DNA from: Catonia carolina
Taxonomy: Eukaryota > Arthropoda > Insecta > Hemiptera > Achilidae
Assembly (NCBI GenBank): GCA_035578175.1
Contig: JAQMRL010000004.1
Coordinates: 42,241,401-42,305,400, forward strand
Direction of reading: 5' to 3'
Length of the DNA: 64,000 nt
Below, in pieces: positions 10,786 through 22,702 of this stretch. Under the pieces are notes generated by a model that saw only the letters and a program-made list of their open reading frames with translations, made no database searches and had not been told where the DNA came from. How positions within the stretch are numbered: position 1 is the first letter of the stretch; each line of letters begins with the position of its first letter. The position numbers and the translations under genes are program-made.

Positions 10786-11547
10786 ATATAAACATTCAGT
10801 GTGTAGAACATAATGATATTACTGTACAAATTTAAACTGTGGGTACAAGATAAATAAATAAATAAGTTAGTTTCTTTATTACTACCTGCTTTGTGATAAA
10901 ATAGCGCAGACAGTTTTATCTCGACTAAAAATAATAAAAAAAATTGAGAGAAAATAATATTCCCAGGGTAATAAATAAATAAATAAATAAGAGAGATATT
11001 TTTTGTGGAAGAGGTTATCACACGGACTTAAGGGCAAGTAATGGCCCCAATCATAATTTCCTTTTAATTCTGTTACATCCAGTTGTCCGATAAGCTTGTT
11101 ATCTACGAATGTTGTTAATGTTAGATATTTAACGGAGGGTTAGTGGCTGTAGTTTAGGAGGGAAATCGATTGTGAATGGTTGGAGGGGGGAAAAGGTTTT
11201 TAAGCGAATGGTTTGAAGGGAGGGGTACAGTGAAAAAGGGTGTAAAGTAGATAACACACCGCTTAGTGTTAGTCGTACATCATGTATCCCTAAAAGCAGA
11301 TAATAATATCAAATAGTTTGATTCATTGGTTGTGCGTGTCTTATTGTAAAAACCGATGTAAAAAATTACCGAAACCAAATTTATGGGTATTCAAATTAAA
11401 TACCATAACGTGTGTAGACCTATTATCATCGATTTACGGTATACCATAATAGGACTTAGTTATTTTAGTGCTGTATTATATAATATAGGTATATATAAAC
11501 CAAGTATACGATTAGAACTTCACCGTAACATTAAAATAACTATAAAT
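10786..11547. other. Unique DNA with AAAT runs and a G-rich patch
   Basis: (AAAT)n tracts occur at 10850-10865 and 10970-10992. A G-rich patch at 11130-11245 (ggagggggg and related) has no coding sense. Open frames here lack recognisable motifs. Confidence 0.4.
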
Positions 11548-12275
11548 AAATCTGGAGTGAAACACTCAAACGACTTTTTTTTGCCAATTCAAATAATGAA
11601 CCATATAACCTGCCATGACTAATAAAACATTAGAAATAAACAAAAAAACTAACCTCAAAAAACATAACCTTATTTTAATCATCAGTAAATGATGCAGAAT
11701 GAAAACCAACCTTAATTCGGCTTAATAATACGGAAAATCACTTTTTGATGTTAAACTAAGCTATTTACAGAAAAATGCTTAAAATAAAAGTTGTAGATCT
11801 TTAATTTCCTATAAATTTTATTATACACTTTTGTCGTGAATGCATACTAAGGCCAAATCTTAAACATCCACTTTTTTTTACAGATTTTCATGAAAAAAAA
11901 TCCAGGAATTACTTATTACCGCTAAAGTAAGCGTTATACAAAGAAATATTTGAAATAAAAGTTGTATATTTTTAATTCTCTACAACTTTGATTATATAAA
12001 CTTTTGCGCTAACATGCATATTAGGTGCGCAATCTTAAAAAAACCAATTTTTTCTACGAGAGTAAAGCTTCCTAAGAATTTCAGCTGGTATGGCGCCTAC
12101 CCTATAATATAGAGTATAAAAAATGTAGAAAATAAGGCGCTTTTTAAAAAATCATTGGAGCGGTTTTTGAGAAAATCACAATAAAGTGAAAAATTACACA
12201 AATAAACTACTACTTCCGGTTTACCGATTTTGATGAAAATGTTCATCTCGGGTTCGCATGGTAAAAACATTTTTA
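11548..12275 (-). mobile_element. Family A element, truncated
   Basis: On the minus strand the hairpin end (GAGTGTTTCACTCCAGA) is at 11550-11566. The copy runs through both internal repeats to the ttccggtttaccgattttg block, then stops near 12270, where family B begins. The TG-rich 5' end is missing. Confidence 0.8.
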
Positions 12276-12285
12276 GGAACCGCTG

Positions 12286-12748
12286 CTCTAGAGTCTTTAC
12301 TAAGTAAGACGAGGAGAGACGTGGTTAACTGTTGCCTTCCTCACTGAGTGGAAAAGTGTGGTTATCAGCATACCAGGCCCTTCAAACCTGGTAAGAGCCA
12401 GAGGTTTTACTAAGTAAAACGAGCAGTGAGGTCGTTTACCGTGCCTTCCTCATTAAGTACAAAAGTAGCCTATGCTTATCAGCATACCAAGCCCTCCGAA
12501 AAGCATCTACATTACACTCTGTAAATGACTCCTTCACTTCATTCACCACAGGTGTGGCTGTACAATGAAATTCATTACTTTTAGAGGAGATAACTCTGAC
12601 TAGTGTCTTTTACACCTCTACCTCTTCTGGTCTTAAATAATGCCGTCGTATAATTGGCTAACCACATAAGAAACAGAACTATTTTTATAGCTCTGGAACT
12701 AGCAGATCGAGTGCAAATAATTTAACACTCCACCTACCGGTTACGGGT
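12286..12748 (-). mobile_element. Family B copy with a duplicated hairpin-side segment
   Basis: The segment from tctttactaagtaagacgag to the caggccc block occurs first at 12286-12385 and again from about 12400, continuing to the distal end at 12748 (cacctaccggttacggg). This is a partial tandem duplication or two overlapping insertions. It directly abuts the truncated family A copy. Confidence 0.8.
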
Positions 12749-13759
12749 TAATCAACTTTTTCTATCAGTGTTTTTTTACAGGTTCTACCGCGTAAACAAT
12801 AATCACATATACGGAGAAAGCACGAATTTACTTCACACTAGTTAATCAAACACCTCACTTCACAAATAAGAACTACTGTACCTACAATTTAGATGGTGGC
12901 ATTTATAAATAACTTGCATTTTATAGCGTTTTCTTTGAACAGAATTAAGATATAATTTTCTTTTACATTTTTTTAAAAGATATATTTACTTGTCATTGCA
13001 ATATTTTTGTAACATATAAATTTGTAAAAAAATCATTATTGAGTTTATTCTAATCTAAATATAATTTTACGAAAAAAATCTTGCATGGGTAAAATAAATT
13101 TATCTATCCAACGGCGACATCGTTTGACACAATTTCATTCGGTTTTTTTTTTATTTTGGTTTTTGTGGTAGCTCGTCTTGTTGAAAGGGTATTTGGGAGA
13201 GGAAGGGGTAGGTTGGTTGTACGTCGCGGTGTGGAGAATGAAGCCGGAGGGCTGACAATGCAGACAAATGAAGCGGCATTGTTCGGGACCCCCTTCAGTG
13301 TTTCCAGTTCCCTGTCACCAATCCTACTATGTACTTCTCTCCTACACCCAGGATATCTCGTCTTACTTCAATCACCCCTTCTCTTTCTCTCTCCTCACTC
13401 TTCAGTATTGTATATATATTTCACTTTATCTATTGCTATTCGTTCAAGAAGTTTTCAGGAAAATCTACGTATCAGAATAAAGACACGTAAATCTTTCACG
13501 TTATTCATATTTCTTCTTACCGCATGTTTCTTCACTTTTTTCTACCACCAATTTTTATAACTAAATTTGTTATTCAATTTTTCAGAAATTTATAAAAATA
13601 TACCTATTGAATTCGAGTAAATTCAATTATCAATTTTTCTTCTATTGGTGGTAAATATTATCATGAAATTACTGTAAATTTTTTTAAGTATTAATCCCGT
13701 GTTTTTCATCGTTTGTGATGTTTTTACATATCACGTTAAGTAACTTAATATCCAATTTT
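12749..13759. other. Unique DNA with a GC-richer patch at 13150-13420
   Basis: The patch at 13150-13420 holds overlapping open frames (134 and 70 codons on the plus strand) of low-complexity, S/L/F-rich composition that resemble no family I know. It could be a UTR or promoter. No clear gene. Confidence 0.35.
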
Positions 13760-14240
13760 AAATATTTAGGTTTTGACGTGTCTTCGCAAACAAGAAGGAT
13801 GTGACAAATAAACTAAATAGGTTTTAGAATATTTGGAGGACAATATATAAAACGTTAAAGCACAGGACTAGGAAAGAAACACGTTTAAATTGTATAAAAC
13901 GTAGGCGATTCTTGTGGAACTATACGGAAGTGAAGTGTGGGAATTTTCGAAGCGGGAACGAAAGAAGTTTTGGAAGCGGAAATGAGTTGCTAAGAGTGGT
14001 GAAGGGTACCTGGGAGGATATCTTGAGGAATTTAGATATACTTGAGAAGATGAGCATTTTAATCTAGATGAGAGAATGAAAATTCACTAGAGATATTGGT
14101 GCAGCCATTTGGAACAGATGAGGGGAAAACCGCTTACCCCATTTAGCTTACGAGTACAAACCCACCGGTGAGAGTAATTTTGAACGCCCAAGAAGGAGAT
14201 GATTTCCAGAACAAGGCGAGGTGCCTATCTATGAAGTGAA
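13760..14240 (+). pseudogene. LINE endonuclease-RT C-terminal tail, decayed
   Basis: The fragment is recognisable across shifting frames: KYLGFDVSSQTRR, then LKHRTRKETRLNCIKR, ELLRVVKGTWEDILRNLDI, WCSHLEQM, and finally LPHLAYEYKPTGESNFERPRRR-stop-FPEQ. The order (KYLG, then TRKETQLxFYK-like, xxFLRxVxGxTxEDxIRN, WxxHLxRM, YxPxGxRxxGRPRKRW) is that of the region after the RT domain in many insect non-LTR elements. Several stops and frameshifts are present. A related tail lies on the minus strand at 50030-50765. Confidence 0.75.
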
Positions 14241-14465
14241 GTAAAAGAATTTAAGTAACTTTAGAGGTGCTCAAATTATCTTTTTTTTTCTTTCAATATA
14301 GGCATTTCATGTTTCTTCCATCTATCCTCTATCTGCTTTTATTCTTTGTGGAAGTCCTTGAAGCTCGTAATTTGTGATATTTACTTCTTTGGGTTCACCA
14401 CTTCACCCGGTTGTAGGAAACTTGGGTTAAATTTCGATAAGAAACAATCGTATGTTTTCAGATAA

Positions 14466-14871
14466 TGTTGTTGTTGTTGTTTAGTTCAACAGCCAAAAGG
14501 CGGGTTTGAACCTCTAGAGGTTTTACTAAGTAAAAACGAAGAGTGAGGTGGTTTACTATCACCTACCTCACTGAGTTGAAAGAGTGTATGCTTTTCAGCA
14601 TGCCAGGCCCTCCAAAAAGCATCCACTTTCCACCCTGCAAATGACACCTGCACTTCATTCACCACAGGGTCAGGCTGTATAGTGAAATTCATTACTCTCA
14701 GAGGAGATAACTCTAACTAGTGTCTTTTACACCTCTACCTCTTTTGATCTTAAATAGTTCAGTCATATAATTGGCTGACTGTGTGATAAGAAACAGAACT
14801 ATTTTTTGTAGCCCTGGAACCAACAGACCGAGTGCAATTAATTTAACACTCCACCTGCCCGTTACGGGCAA
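14466..14871 (-). mobile_element. Family B SINE-like copy with target duplication
   Basis: This is the best-bounded copy. A (GTT)n run at 14467-14480 (the (AAC)n tail on the minus strand) leads into the hairpin and the full body, ending gcccgttacgggc at about 14869. CAGATAA lies immediately outside both ends (14459-14465 and 14872-14878), a 7-bp direct repeat. This supports LINE-mediated retroposition with the tail at the low-coordinate side. Confidence 0.9.
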
Positions 14872-15060
14872 CAGATAACGTTATCAATTATTAAAACAAT
14901 ATCTTTGTCAGGTTACTCATTTTCCTAATTTCTTTGTCAAGTTACTTATTTTCCTTTGAAAGGGAATAATCTACAGTTCTAGCACTGGTTTTAGGACGTA
15001 TGGTTTTTCCTACACAGGATTTAGGGAATAAATGTGGTTTTAGCTACCGTATGAAAGTGT

Positions 15061-15390
15061 CCAGTACGATGACGTGTCCTACCTTTAGTCACTTTTTTAA
15101 TTCAGGGAAAAGATGGAAGTCACTCGGTGTTAGGTTAGGACTGTATGCCGGGTGATTGAAAATGTCCCATGAAACAGCTCAAGAAGCCGTTAGGTTGTAC
15201 CAGCTCTCTGAGACCGGGCGTTGTCATGGATCAGATCAATATTGCAGAACGACATACCTCTTCTTCTGGTTTGAATGGCTCTCCGCGAAATTTGTAAAGT
15301 TTCACATTAAATAACTGCATTAATCGTGGTCCCCGGCTGCATAAACTCCACAAGAAACGCGTCAAGCCTCATTTAAATTTATTGCTGGTT
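15061..15390 (-). pseudogene. Mariner transposase fragment
   Basis: On the minus strand it reads FLVEFMQPGTTINAVI, a stop, CETLQISRRAIQTRRRGMSF, LIHDNARSQRAGTT, and after a one-base loss WDIFNHPAYSPNLTPSDFHL followed by FPELKK. HDN and PSD are the second and third catalytic aspartate motifs; 101 nt separate their codons, one short of the 102 of a D34D mariner. Stops and frameshift show it is dead. No terminal repeats were found near it. It is closely related to the relic at 25895-26190. Confidence 0.85.
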
Positions 15391-15580
15391 ATACTTTGAG
15401 AGAATAATGGAATGCTTGTCCACAGGTACGATAAATGCCCCAATTATCATGGTGATAATGTCCGAAATCTAGCCATAAATGTACGTAACTTTTAGTAATA
15501 AAACATTTTTTTTATATTCATTTGTTTTTTATTTATGACGTATGGAAGGAAGGTTGAAAAACTGTCTTCTTGTTTAAACT

Positions 15581-16340
15581 TCTATACTAATATAATAAAG
15601 AAGAAACGTCTGTTTGTTTGTTTGTATGAGGTAATCTCAGAAACTACTGAACTGATTTTAAAAAATCTTTCATTGTTACATAGCTTAGAGCTTCCTGATC
15701 AATATAGGCTATTTTACAACTTTAAGTAACTTTAATTAAGTGAGTTAAGCAACTTAAACTGTGACGATGTCGCATGTTTTAGTTTATCGGGTGCATAGCA
15801 CTTTTATTTTTTTTTAAGTCCTCTGGATGGTGTATTTTTTGCGCTGGAAGATTCAACTTTTATTTTTCATAGAAAAACGTGAAGAATAACATTCGATTCT
15901 AAAAACATTAAAAATTCGGAAGTATTCAAAATGTTTATTTTTGTAATGTATTTTATGTATTTGTTTTCATTCGACAGGTAGTGAATGAGTCATATATTTC
16001 CAATTACTCTGCGTACCGCACCCACGTATTACTGTCTCTTATCTCAGCCATATATCAACTGTCTCTTTCTTTTCCATCGGTATTCTTCTATGCATTCCGT
16101 TCAATTCTGTTAAATCACAGGGACAAACATTTAAAACGGTGGACATCAATTTGAGACAAGTTCTTTCTTCACTCATGGACAACTTTATGTCGGACTTTCT
16201 AGAGCTGGAAGTGCAGAAAAACAATTTATTTTGCTGCCACAGGGCAACAATACCACAAATATTTTATATAGAGCGGTTTTAAAATAATTTTATAAGGCCT
16301 ACATTAGCTGCTGTGAAGCAAAGCGAGCGTGGGTTGCTAG
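15581..16340 (+). mobile_element. Helitron (Helitron2-like), deleted copy 2
   Basis: It starts TCTATACTAATATAATAAAG after a T and ends GGGTTGCTAG before a T, matching the copy at 812-1579 over its length. The 3' subterminal part holds the gcaaagcgagcg hairpin-like stretch. It is 760 bp long, with the helicase end only, hence non-autonomous. Confidence 0.85.
16075..16287 (+). pseudogene. Helitron helicase C-terminal remnant, copy 2
   Basis: One frame reads FNSVKSQGQTFKTVDINLRQ. The next frame reads FFTHGQLYVGLSRAGSAEKQ and FILLPQGNNTTNILYRAVLK with a stop. The frame break lies at the same place as in copy 1 but with a different length change (two bases too many rather than one too few relative to the expected spacing). 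The minus-strand open frame at 16039-16224 is a shadow. Confidence 0.85.
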
Positions 16341-17164
16341 TATTAACATAAATTGACTATGAATCGAATCCAATATCTCTTACATGGAAGTGGTGTCCTG
16401 ACCACCACAGCAGTGGTAATTTTTAATTTATAATTTTGTGCGTTTTATCTAATTCTTTTAATTTTATAAATAATTTTTGTAAATTTGAGAAAATATAAAA
16501 TATTCGCTTGGGTTTTTACTATGGTTAACTACATTTGAATCAGTCATTTTAGAAAACCCATGTGTCTAAATTTTACATTTTTTCTTTATTGCATTTTAGA
16601 AATAACTGAATATAAACACACCATCCCTACAAAAACCCCGTAAGTCTGGCTTTCCTTAAGTAATATTTAACTCTAAGAAAATGCTTATCCTTAAGGATAT
16701 AAAGTGTTTCCTTCTAATTAAAAAATTAAAGTGGATGTTCTTTTGAAGGTTAAGCTCTACATTCTAGTGGTAGAAGCCATATAAAGATTCTATGCAAAAA
16801 TCTTTTTAAGGTGTATAACTACTGTTTATGAAAAGGATAAAGAACGTGAACAACCCTGAAAATCAACATTTTTCTTTCTTAAAGTTAAAAATTTCAATTT
16901 TTATTATTGCAGAAAGCTATTTCAAGTAATAATGTAAACTAACTGAATTAAATAAATGAATACTATTGTACAGTACAATTTTCTTCTGGTCTTACGTCGT
17001 ATTTTACAGAAAACAACTTAAGTTAACATTTTACTCCAATTTATTTCAGAAACACGTTAAGTCTAAATTTTCAATGTTTTTTAAACAAGTGGCTTGTCTT
17101 TTAAAAGACAAAAGTAGGTTTATATTGACAAGGGGACAGCCCTCTGTACAATTTATATTTTTTA
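16341..17164. other. AT-rich DNA, nothing recognised
   Basis: No coding motif or recurring repeat was identified up to the family A copy. Confidence 0.45.
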
Positions 17165-17301
17165 ATATTTTTACTTTCTCTTGCCTATATGAATCAATAA
17201 GAAGGAAAGTATTGTTTTCATGTCGATTTTTCGAAATCGAGTTTTCACTGGATCTACACGTTTTCAGACCCCCTGAACCCAAAAAACGTTTTTAGCGATT
17301 G

Positions 17302-17348
<47 letters not shown>

Positions 17349-18148
17349 CGCGTGTGTGTGAACAGAATATCTCAAGAACGGAACATCGTACGAACTTGAA
17401 ACTTGAAACTTTAGCTAGATACTACTACCGGACTCGACACGAACATTTAAATCAAAATCGGTCAACCAGACGTAGTAGTTTATTCGTGTATTTTTTCACT
17501 TTTTTTGCGATTTTCTCAAAAGCGGCTCCTACGATTTTTTTTAAATCGCCTCATTTACTAACTTTTTATGCTTTACAAGATAGGGTAGGCGCCATATCTG
17601 CTAAAATTCTTGGAGAGGCTATTTTCACGTAAAAAAAATTGTTTTTTTAGTAGTGCAGCTTTATATGCATTTTAGCGCAAAAATGTATACGTATAGCCTA
17701 TGATTAAAAGTTGTTTAGATTTTAAAAACCTACAACTTTTATTTTAAACAGTTTTTGTATAATGTTAGTTTAGCGGTTATTAGCGATTTTCTGTTTTTTC
17801 TCACGAAATAGTGTAAAAAAATCAATTTTTTTTAAAGATTTCAGCCTTAGTATGCATTTTACAACAAAAGAGAATAAAATCAGATTTTTAGGAACTTAAA
17901 AGATTACAACTTTTATATAAAGCATTTTTCTCTGCAGAGCCTAGTTTAGCTTGAAAGAATGATTTTTCTTATTTTAAAGCCAAACTGAGGTTGTTTTTCA
18001 TTTTGTGTCTTTCACTCATGATTAAAATTAGGTTATGATTATTGAGCTTAATTTTTTGGTTAAATTTTAATGTTTGATTATATGTATTGTTCATTATTTG
18101 CTTTGGCAAGAGAAAGTTGTGTGAGTGTTTCACATTAGATTTTTTTTA
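17165..18148 (+). mobile_element. Family A element, full length
   Basis: It begins atttttactttctcttgcc and ends ggcaagagaaagttgtgtga plus a hairpin and ttagattttt. The (TG)n/(CG)n tract at 17306-17364 is in the standard place. Two diverged internal repeats lie at about 17631-17810 and 17815-17985; each carries a tatgcattttA-like block, a palindrome-prone aaaa...ctacaacttttat block and a tagtttagcg block. Flanking sequence lacks an obvious target duplication. The open frames at 16966-17295 and 17306-17632 are by-products of the element and its microsatellite. Confidence 0.9.
17306..17364. repeat. (TG)n(CG)n microsatellite
   Basis: The run of TG, then CG, then TG is internal to family A. Other copies have (TG) or (CA) runs of varying length at the same site, so the tract is an intrinsic unstable part of the family. 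Confidence 0.95.
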
Positions 18149-18531
18149 ATTAAAACATAATAAATTATAATTTTTTTTAATTTTTCCAAAAGTTAGTTTT
18201 GTGAATTAAGGGCTTTCTGAAATGACCGATTTATTACTTCTTTAATAGCAAATAATTAGTGCTTTGTAAGTAAAATGTGTGTTGACTCTTTTTCAGCTAG
18301 ATAGACTGATCGACATGGGTTGTTTACAAAACAACCATTAAGCAAAATATCACATTGAATTATTTATGAAGCATATATTTCATTAAATCTAGTGTATACT
18401 TTATTACTTTGATGTATCCTCCTCCTTAATATTATTGAAATTTATTTTTGAATAATTTATTCACTTATATTTATGTATGAAAATTTGTTAAATCTATTGT
18501 GCTCAATTCATTGTTTTCTTGATTGCTAGTC

Positions 18532-18570
<39 letters not shown>

Positions 18571-18677
18571 GACTTTAACGTATGGAGAATTATTATGGGT
18601 TAATCAAGTGAAAGTTATGACAAATTACCGCGTTAACTTTGATATTGTGATTGATTTTTTTTGTTATTTAAATTTTT
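18149..18677. other. AT-rich DNA with an (ATT)n microsatellite
   Basis: An uninterrupted ATT run lies at about 18536-18570. Nothing else was recognised. Confidence 0.6.
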
Positions 18678-19076
18678 GCCTATAACAGATAGGTGGAGTG
18701 CCAAATTATTTAAACTCAATCTGTTAGTTTTAGGGCTAAAATAAATAGTTCTCTTTCTTTTCACATGGTTAGCCAATTAAATGACTAAATCTTTTAAGAA
18801 CAAAATAGGTAGATGTGTAAAAGACACTAATCAGAGTGTCATCATAATCATTCCTCTGAAAGGAATGAATTTCATTATACAGCCAGACCCTGTAGTGAAT
18901 GAAGTGAAGGTGTCATTTGCAGAGTGGAGAATATGTGCTTTTCAGAGGGCTCGGGGTGCTGATAAGCTTACTTTTCCATTCAGTGAGGAAGGCATGGTAA
19001 ACCACCTCACTCCTCGTTTTACTTAGTAAAACCTCTACAGGTTCAAACTAGCCTTTTGGCTGATGACGTAAACAAA
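18678..19076 (+). mobile_element. Family B SINE-like copy, plus orientation
   Basis: It reads from gcctataacagataggtggagtg through the conserved centre (tacagccagaccctg, gaggaaggcatggtaaacc) to the GCC-TTTT-GGC hairpin and tgatgacgtaaacaaaa. The plus-strand open frame at 18781-19026 lies within it and is not a gene. Confidence 0.85.
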
Positions 19077-19243
19077 ATTTTAATTTTAATAAAAATATTC
19101 TAAATTTATTCACTAGAAAGCAGAATAGGTAAAGAAAAAATATGTCATTGACCGATAAACCCACATGTTAAGTTTTACTTGAAAAGTTTTTTTTAATACG
19201 TATTGGTATTATCCTAGAACTTCAAAAATAGGTTTCCAAAATA

Positions 19244-20110
19244 GGTTTTATTATTTACATTGGCAAGAGAAAGCTGTGTGAGTGTTTCACACAAGATTTT
19301 TTTAATATGCAGTCATCTACCAGAAAAAAACCATGGAGGCAATAGATGAAAATAAGACAGAGATGAAAAATAAATACCAGACTTGACCAGGCCTCCCCTA
19401 GAATTTCAGCTGACATGGCCCTATCTTAAAGAGCATAAAAAATTTAGTAAATGAGGCGATTTTTAAAAAAATCGTAGGAGCCGTTTTTGAAAAAATCGCT
19501 AAAAGTAAAAATGACACGAATAAACTACTACCGGTTGACCGATTTTTGATGAAAATGTTCGTGTCGGGTCCTCTAGCGGTACCTAACTTAAGTTTAAAGT
19601 TTCAAGTTCATACGATGTTCCCTTCTTGAGATATTCTGTTCACACACGCACACGTTTTTGGGCTTAGGGGGTTTGAAATCGTGTAGATCCGGTAAAAACT
19701 CGATTTCGAAAAATCGACATGAAAACAATACCTTTCTTTCTATTATATTCATATAGGCTCACGTAAACGTGTAAAAATATCGATTTTTTTTAAAGATTTC
19801 AGCCGTAGTATGCATTTTACGACAAAAGTGTATTTAATCAAATTTATAGGAAATTAAATGATCTAGAACTGTTAATTTGAGCATTTGTTTCTACAGAGCC
19901 TACTTTAGCGTGAAAGTGATTTTTTGTATTTTTAAGCCAAACTGAGGTTGATTTTCATTTTGCGTCTTTCACTCGTGATTAAAATTAGGTAATGTTTATT
20001 GAGATTAGTGGCTTTGTTTATTTCTAATGTTTTATTACTAATATTAGGTTATATTGTTAATTATTTGCATTGGCAAGAGAAAGTTGTGTGAGTGTTTCAC
20101 ACCAGAGTTT
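19244..20110. mobile_element. Inverted composite of family A pieces
   Basis: There are three parts: the hairpin end in plus orientation (19244-19315), a 5' half in minus orientation (19388-19757, ending in gcctat... mirror), and from 19758 a 3' half in plus orientation through the second internal repeat to the hairpin end (ggcaagagaaagttgtgtga) near 20105. The head-to-head arrangement suggests nested insertion followed by inversion, or aberrant transposition. Confidence 0.75.
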
Positions 20111-22702
20111 TAGATTTTATTGTCATAAGTGGTTGAAAGAGGATTAATTGTTTTTTTTCGCAAGGGTTAGTTTTAACCAAGATGAGCTAACGAACAAAAC
20201 ATTTTAAGCAACACCAAGGGAGTCGGGATGACAGTGTTCCTGGATTTCGTTTAGTCAAAATCAGGAGGGGTTCCAGTGAGGGTCATAACCATTAGGGATT
20301 TAGGGATAGACATCCCATAGAAGAAGTAAGGGTCTGTTGCAGTTAATTGGGAGGTCAGATTCTCTACAATCAATCACTTTGGGCAGAAGGTGTACCTGCC
20401 TCTCTTGTCCGCTTTGGGTCTGGATGAAGAGACGATAGTAACCAACCCTGGGAGATTTCTAATTAGTTTGTGCGAAGGACGTAACCTCTGCTCTGTTCTG
20501 TAAGCTTACAATTCCGTACCCCGTTTGCCAATTTCATAAAGGCAACCTACCCACCACGTTTGCTGATGTTATGCCACAGTTCTCTTCAGTTAAGGCAACG
20601 CAGACCACAGTAATTAATTATAAAATCACTAACTTTACTTACCGGTTTATTAATTATTTTATATTAATTAATTCTAGATACCGAGTGTTTCATAAGTGAT
20701 CATGGTGTACAAGTACACTCATTATTAAGAGGGAAAACATTCATGTGTGATTATTCCTCATTGAGTAGAAGGTATGGTAAGAAATTAAAAATCTTCAAAT
20801 CTTTTAGTTGTCTTACCCTTTTATAATCTCATAAAAAGTAAATGAAATTTGTGAATTAATATTATTTTATATCTGTATTTGCCACAAAGGTTAGAGATAG
20901 CACCCAACAAAGACAGAATAACCACGATGATCGCTAACATCCGAAACCGGATAGGCACGCTAAAAATATGAAGACAAATTTTATTGTTAAGTTATTTTTG
21001 TCTGAACGTATAAGGTAACAAACCTGGCTGGATCCGTCAACTCTTTACATCATTAACCTGTAAGGAGTGTTCGACGTTAAAACTAACCATTATTATTCGT
21101 ATATAAATTTTAACTGTAATTATTTTTTCATCTCTAAATATTTTTGAAGGTTATAATCATTCTGAAAACCATAATTGAATTAGAAAATTAAACGTCAGAC
21201 AGAAAATCCACAAAAGAATCTTACGTCAGCTATTTTATATTATTCTTTCATTCTAAAATACAAATTGTCATACATTGTTCGATGTAGCTGTTTATTTTCT
21301 TGTTTCTTTTTTTAAAGTTACAATGTTTTTTATTATACTGTATTGTACAACCTAGTCATCAAATCACTTTGTAAATAAAAAGATGACAGTAAAGTAATGA
21401 CAATGTATAATTTATTTATATACTTCGACGAATAGACATTTACTATATAATAATGACAATGATTGTAAAACGGACTTCTTTTTTGATTGTGTCAAGGTCG
21501 TTCTATTTTAGGACTTACTTCTTAAATTATCATTAATGTCTGAAGGACTTTTTTTATTATTTATTTATTTGTTAGACGTTAAATAATGAGTAGTTTTATT
21601 AAACTTTCATCTTATTTTGTGTAGTAATTAATTTTTGCGTTAACGCACATACTTTTGTATTGTATTTTTATTGTATTTGTATTTTATATTTTTATGATTT
21701 TCGCTTGTTGTTTAATTTCTAAATTTTTAAAATATAAAATTCATGCTGATGTTTATCGAAATGAAGTTATTAAAATTTCGTGAAAAATTTGTGGAAACTG
21801 ATAATAGTCCTTTAGCAAAACATTTTCTTGGTTGACCCCTCCATTGGAAGTGAAGCTCTTTAATTAATTTAAAAAAAATATTTAGTAATTTTTTCATTAA
21901 TAATATTCTTCTTTTTTGCAGGTAATTATGGTTTCGCTTCATAAAAATTGCATGAGTTATTGCAAGTGTTTGTAATAGTGCTGTTCGTTCTGTTATGGTG
22001 AGCTAATTTTTTATATGATAAATAAATTATAAATAGTTTGTGACTTTTTAAAAATAGACCCTGTTTTACAGAACTATTTTAATAATTTAATTGTTGTATT
22101 CAATTGTTATATTAATAATTAATTGTTGTATTTAATTAGCTTTGTGTGTTTTTCTAGTACATAGTAATAGTTTTGTTTGTATATATACACTAAAATTCAC
22201 TGTCAGTGTGTGTTGTGACAAAAAAACTGACATGTGATTTTAATTAATCTCTAGTCATAAATTTCAGTCCTTCAGCTAATACAATTAAAGTTACATACAT
22301 TCAAGCAGATAATGTGGTGACCAGCTTATATCTACACCTGAACATAAATCACTAGTTACTTCTGTTCGAATACTTTCTAAGAGAAATTGTAATTCAGCAT
22401 AAAACTGTGGAGAAATTAATTTAGTTTTTTTAACTACTCTTAGACTTAAGAACAAGTTTTTATTCAATTTTAAACTACTTATCGATTGTCACAAGAAAAG
22501 ACGCAATGGCTGATTTTATTTCTAACGATTACAAAAATTATCTTAAGACACAACTTTAAAGCTACAGTTACTTTTAAGTATTGGTATTTCCCTATTGTTA
22601 TTCTTATTTTCTATGTTAAATTTACTTAAGTAAAGATCTAAAGCTACTCTTAATATAACTCTTATGAATCCGTAGAACACTGTAGAAATAGATTTAAAAA
22701 AA
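20111..22702. other. Long stretch without a recognised element
   Basis: Positions 20200-20590 are GC-richer than the surroundings and could be an old element or exon-like relic, but translation gave no motif I recognise. The remainder is AT-rich, and short open frames (for example 21727-21942 and 22543-22740) look spurious. Confidence 0.35.

Noticed and set aside
13156..13560. 134-codon plus-strand frame
   Set aside because: Low-complexity composition, overlapping frames, and no domain, signal or conserved motif I recognise. Kept only as a note on a GC-richer patch.
17306..17632. 108-codon frame beginning MCVCVCVC
   Set aside because: It is the translation of a TG/CG microsatellite plus family A sequence.
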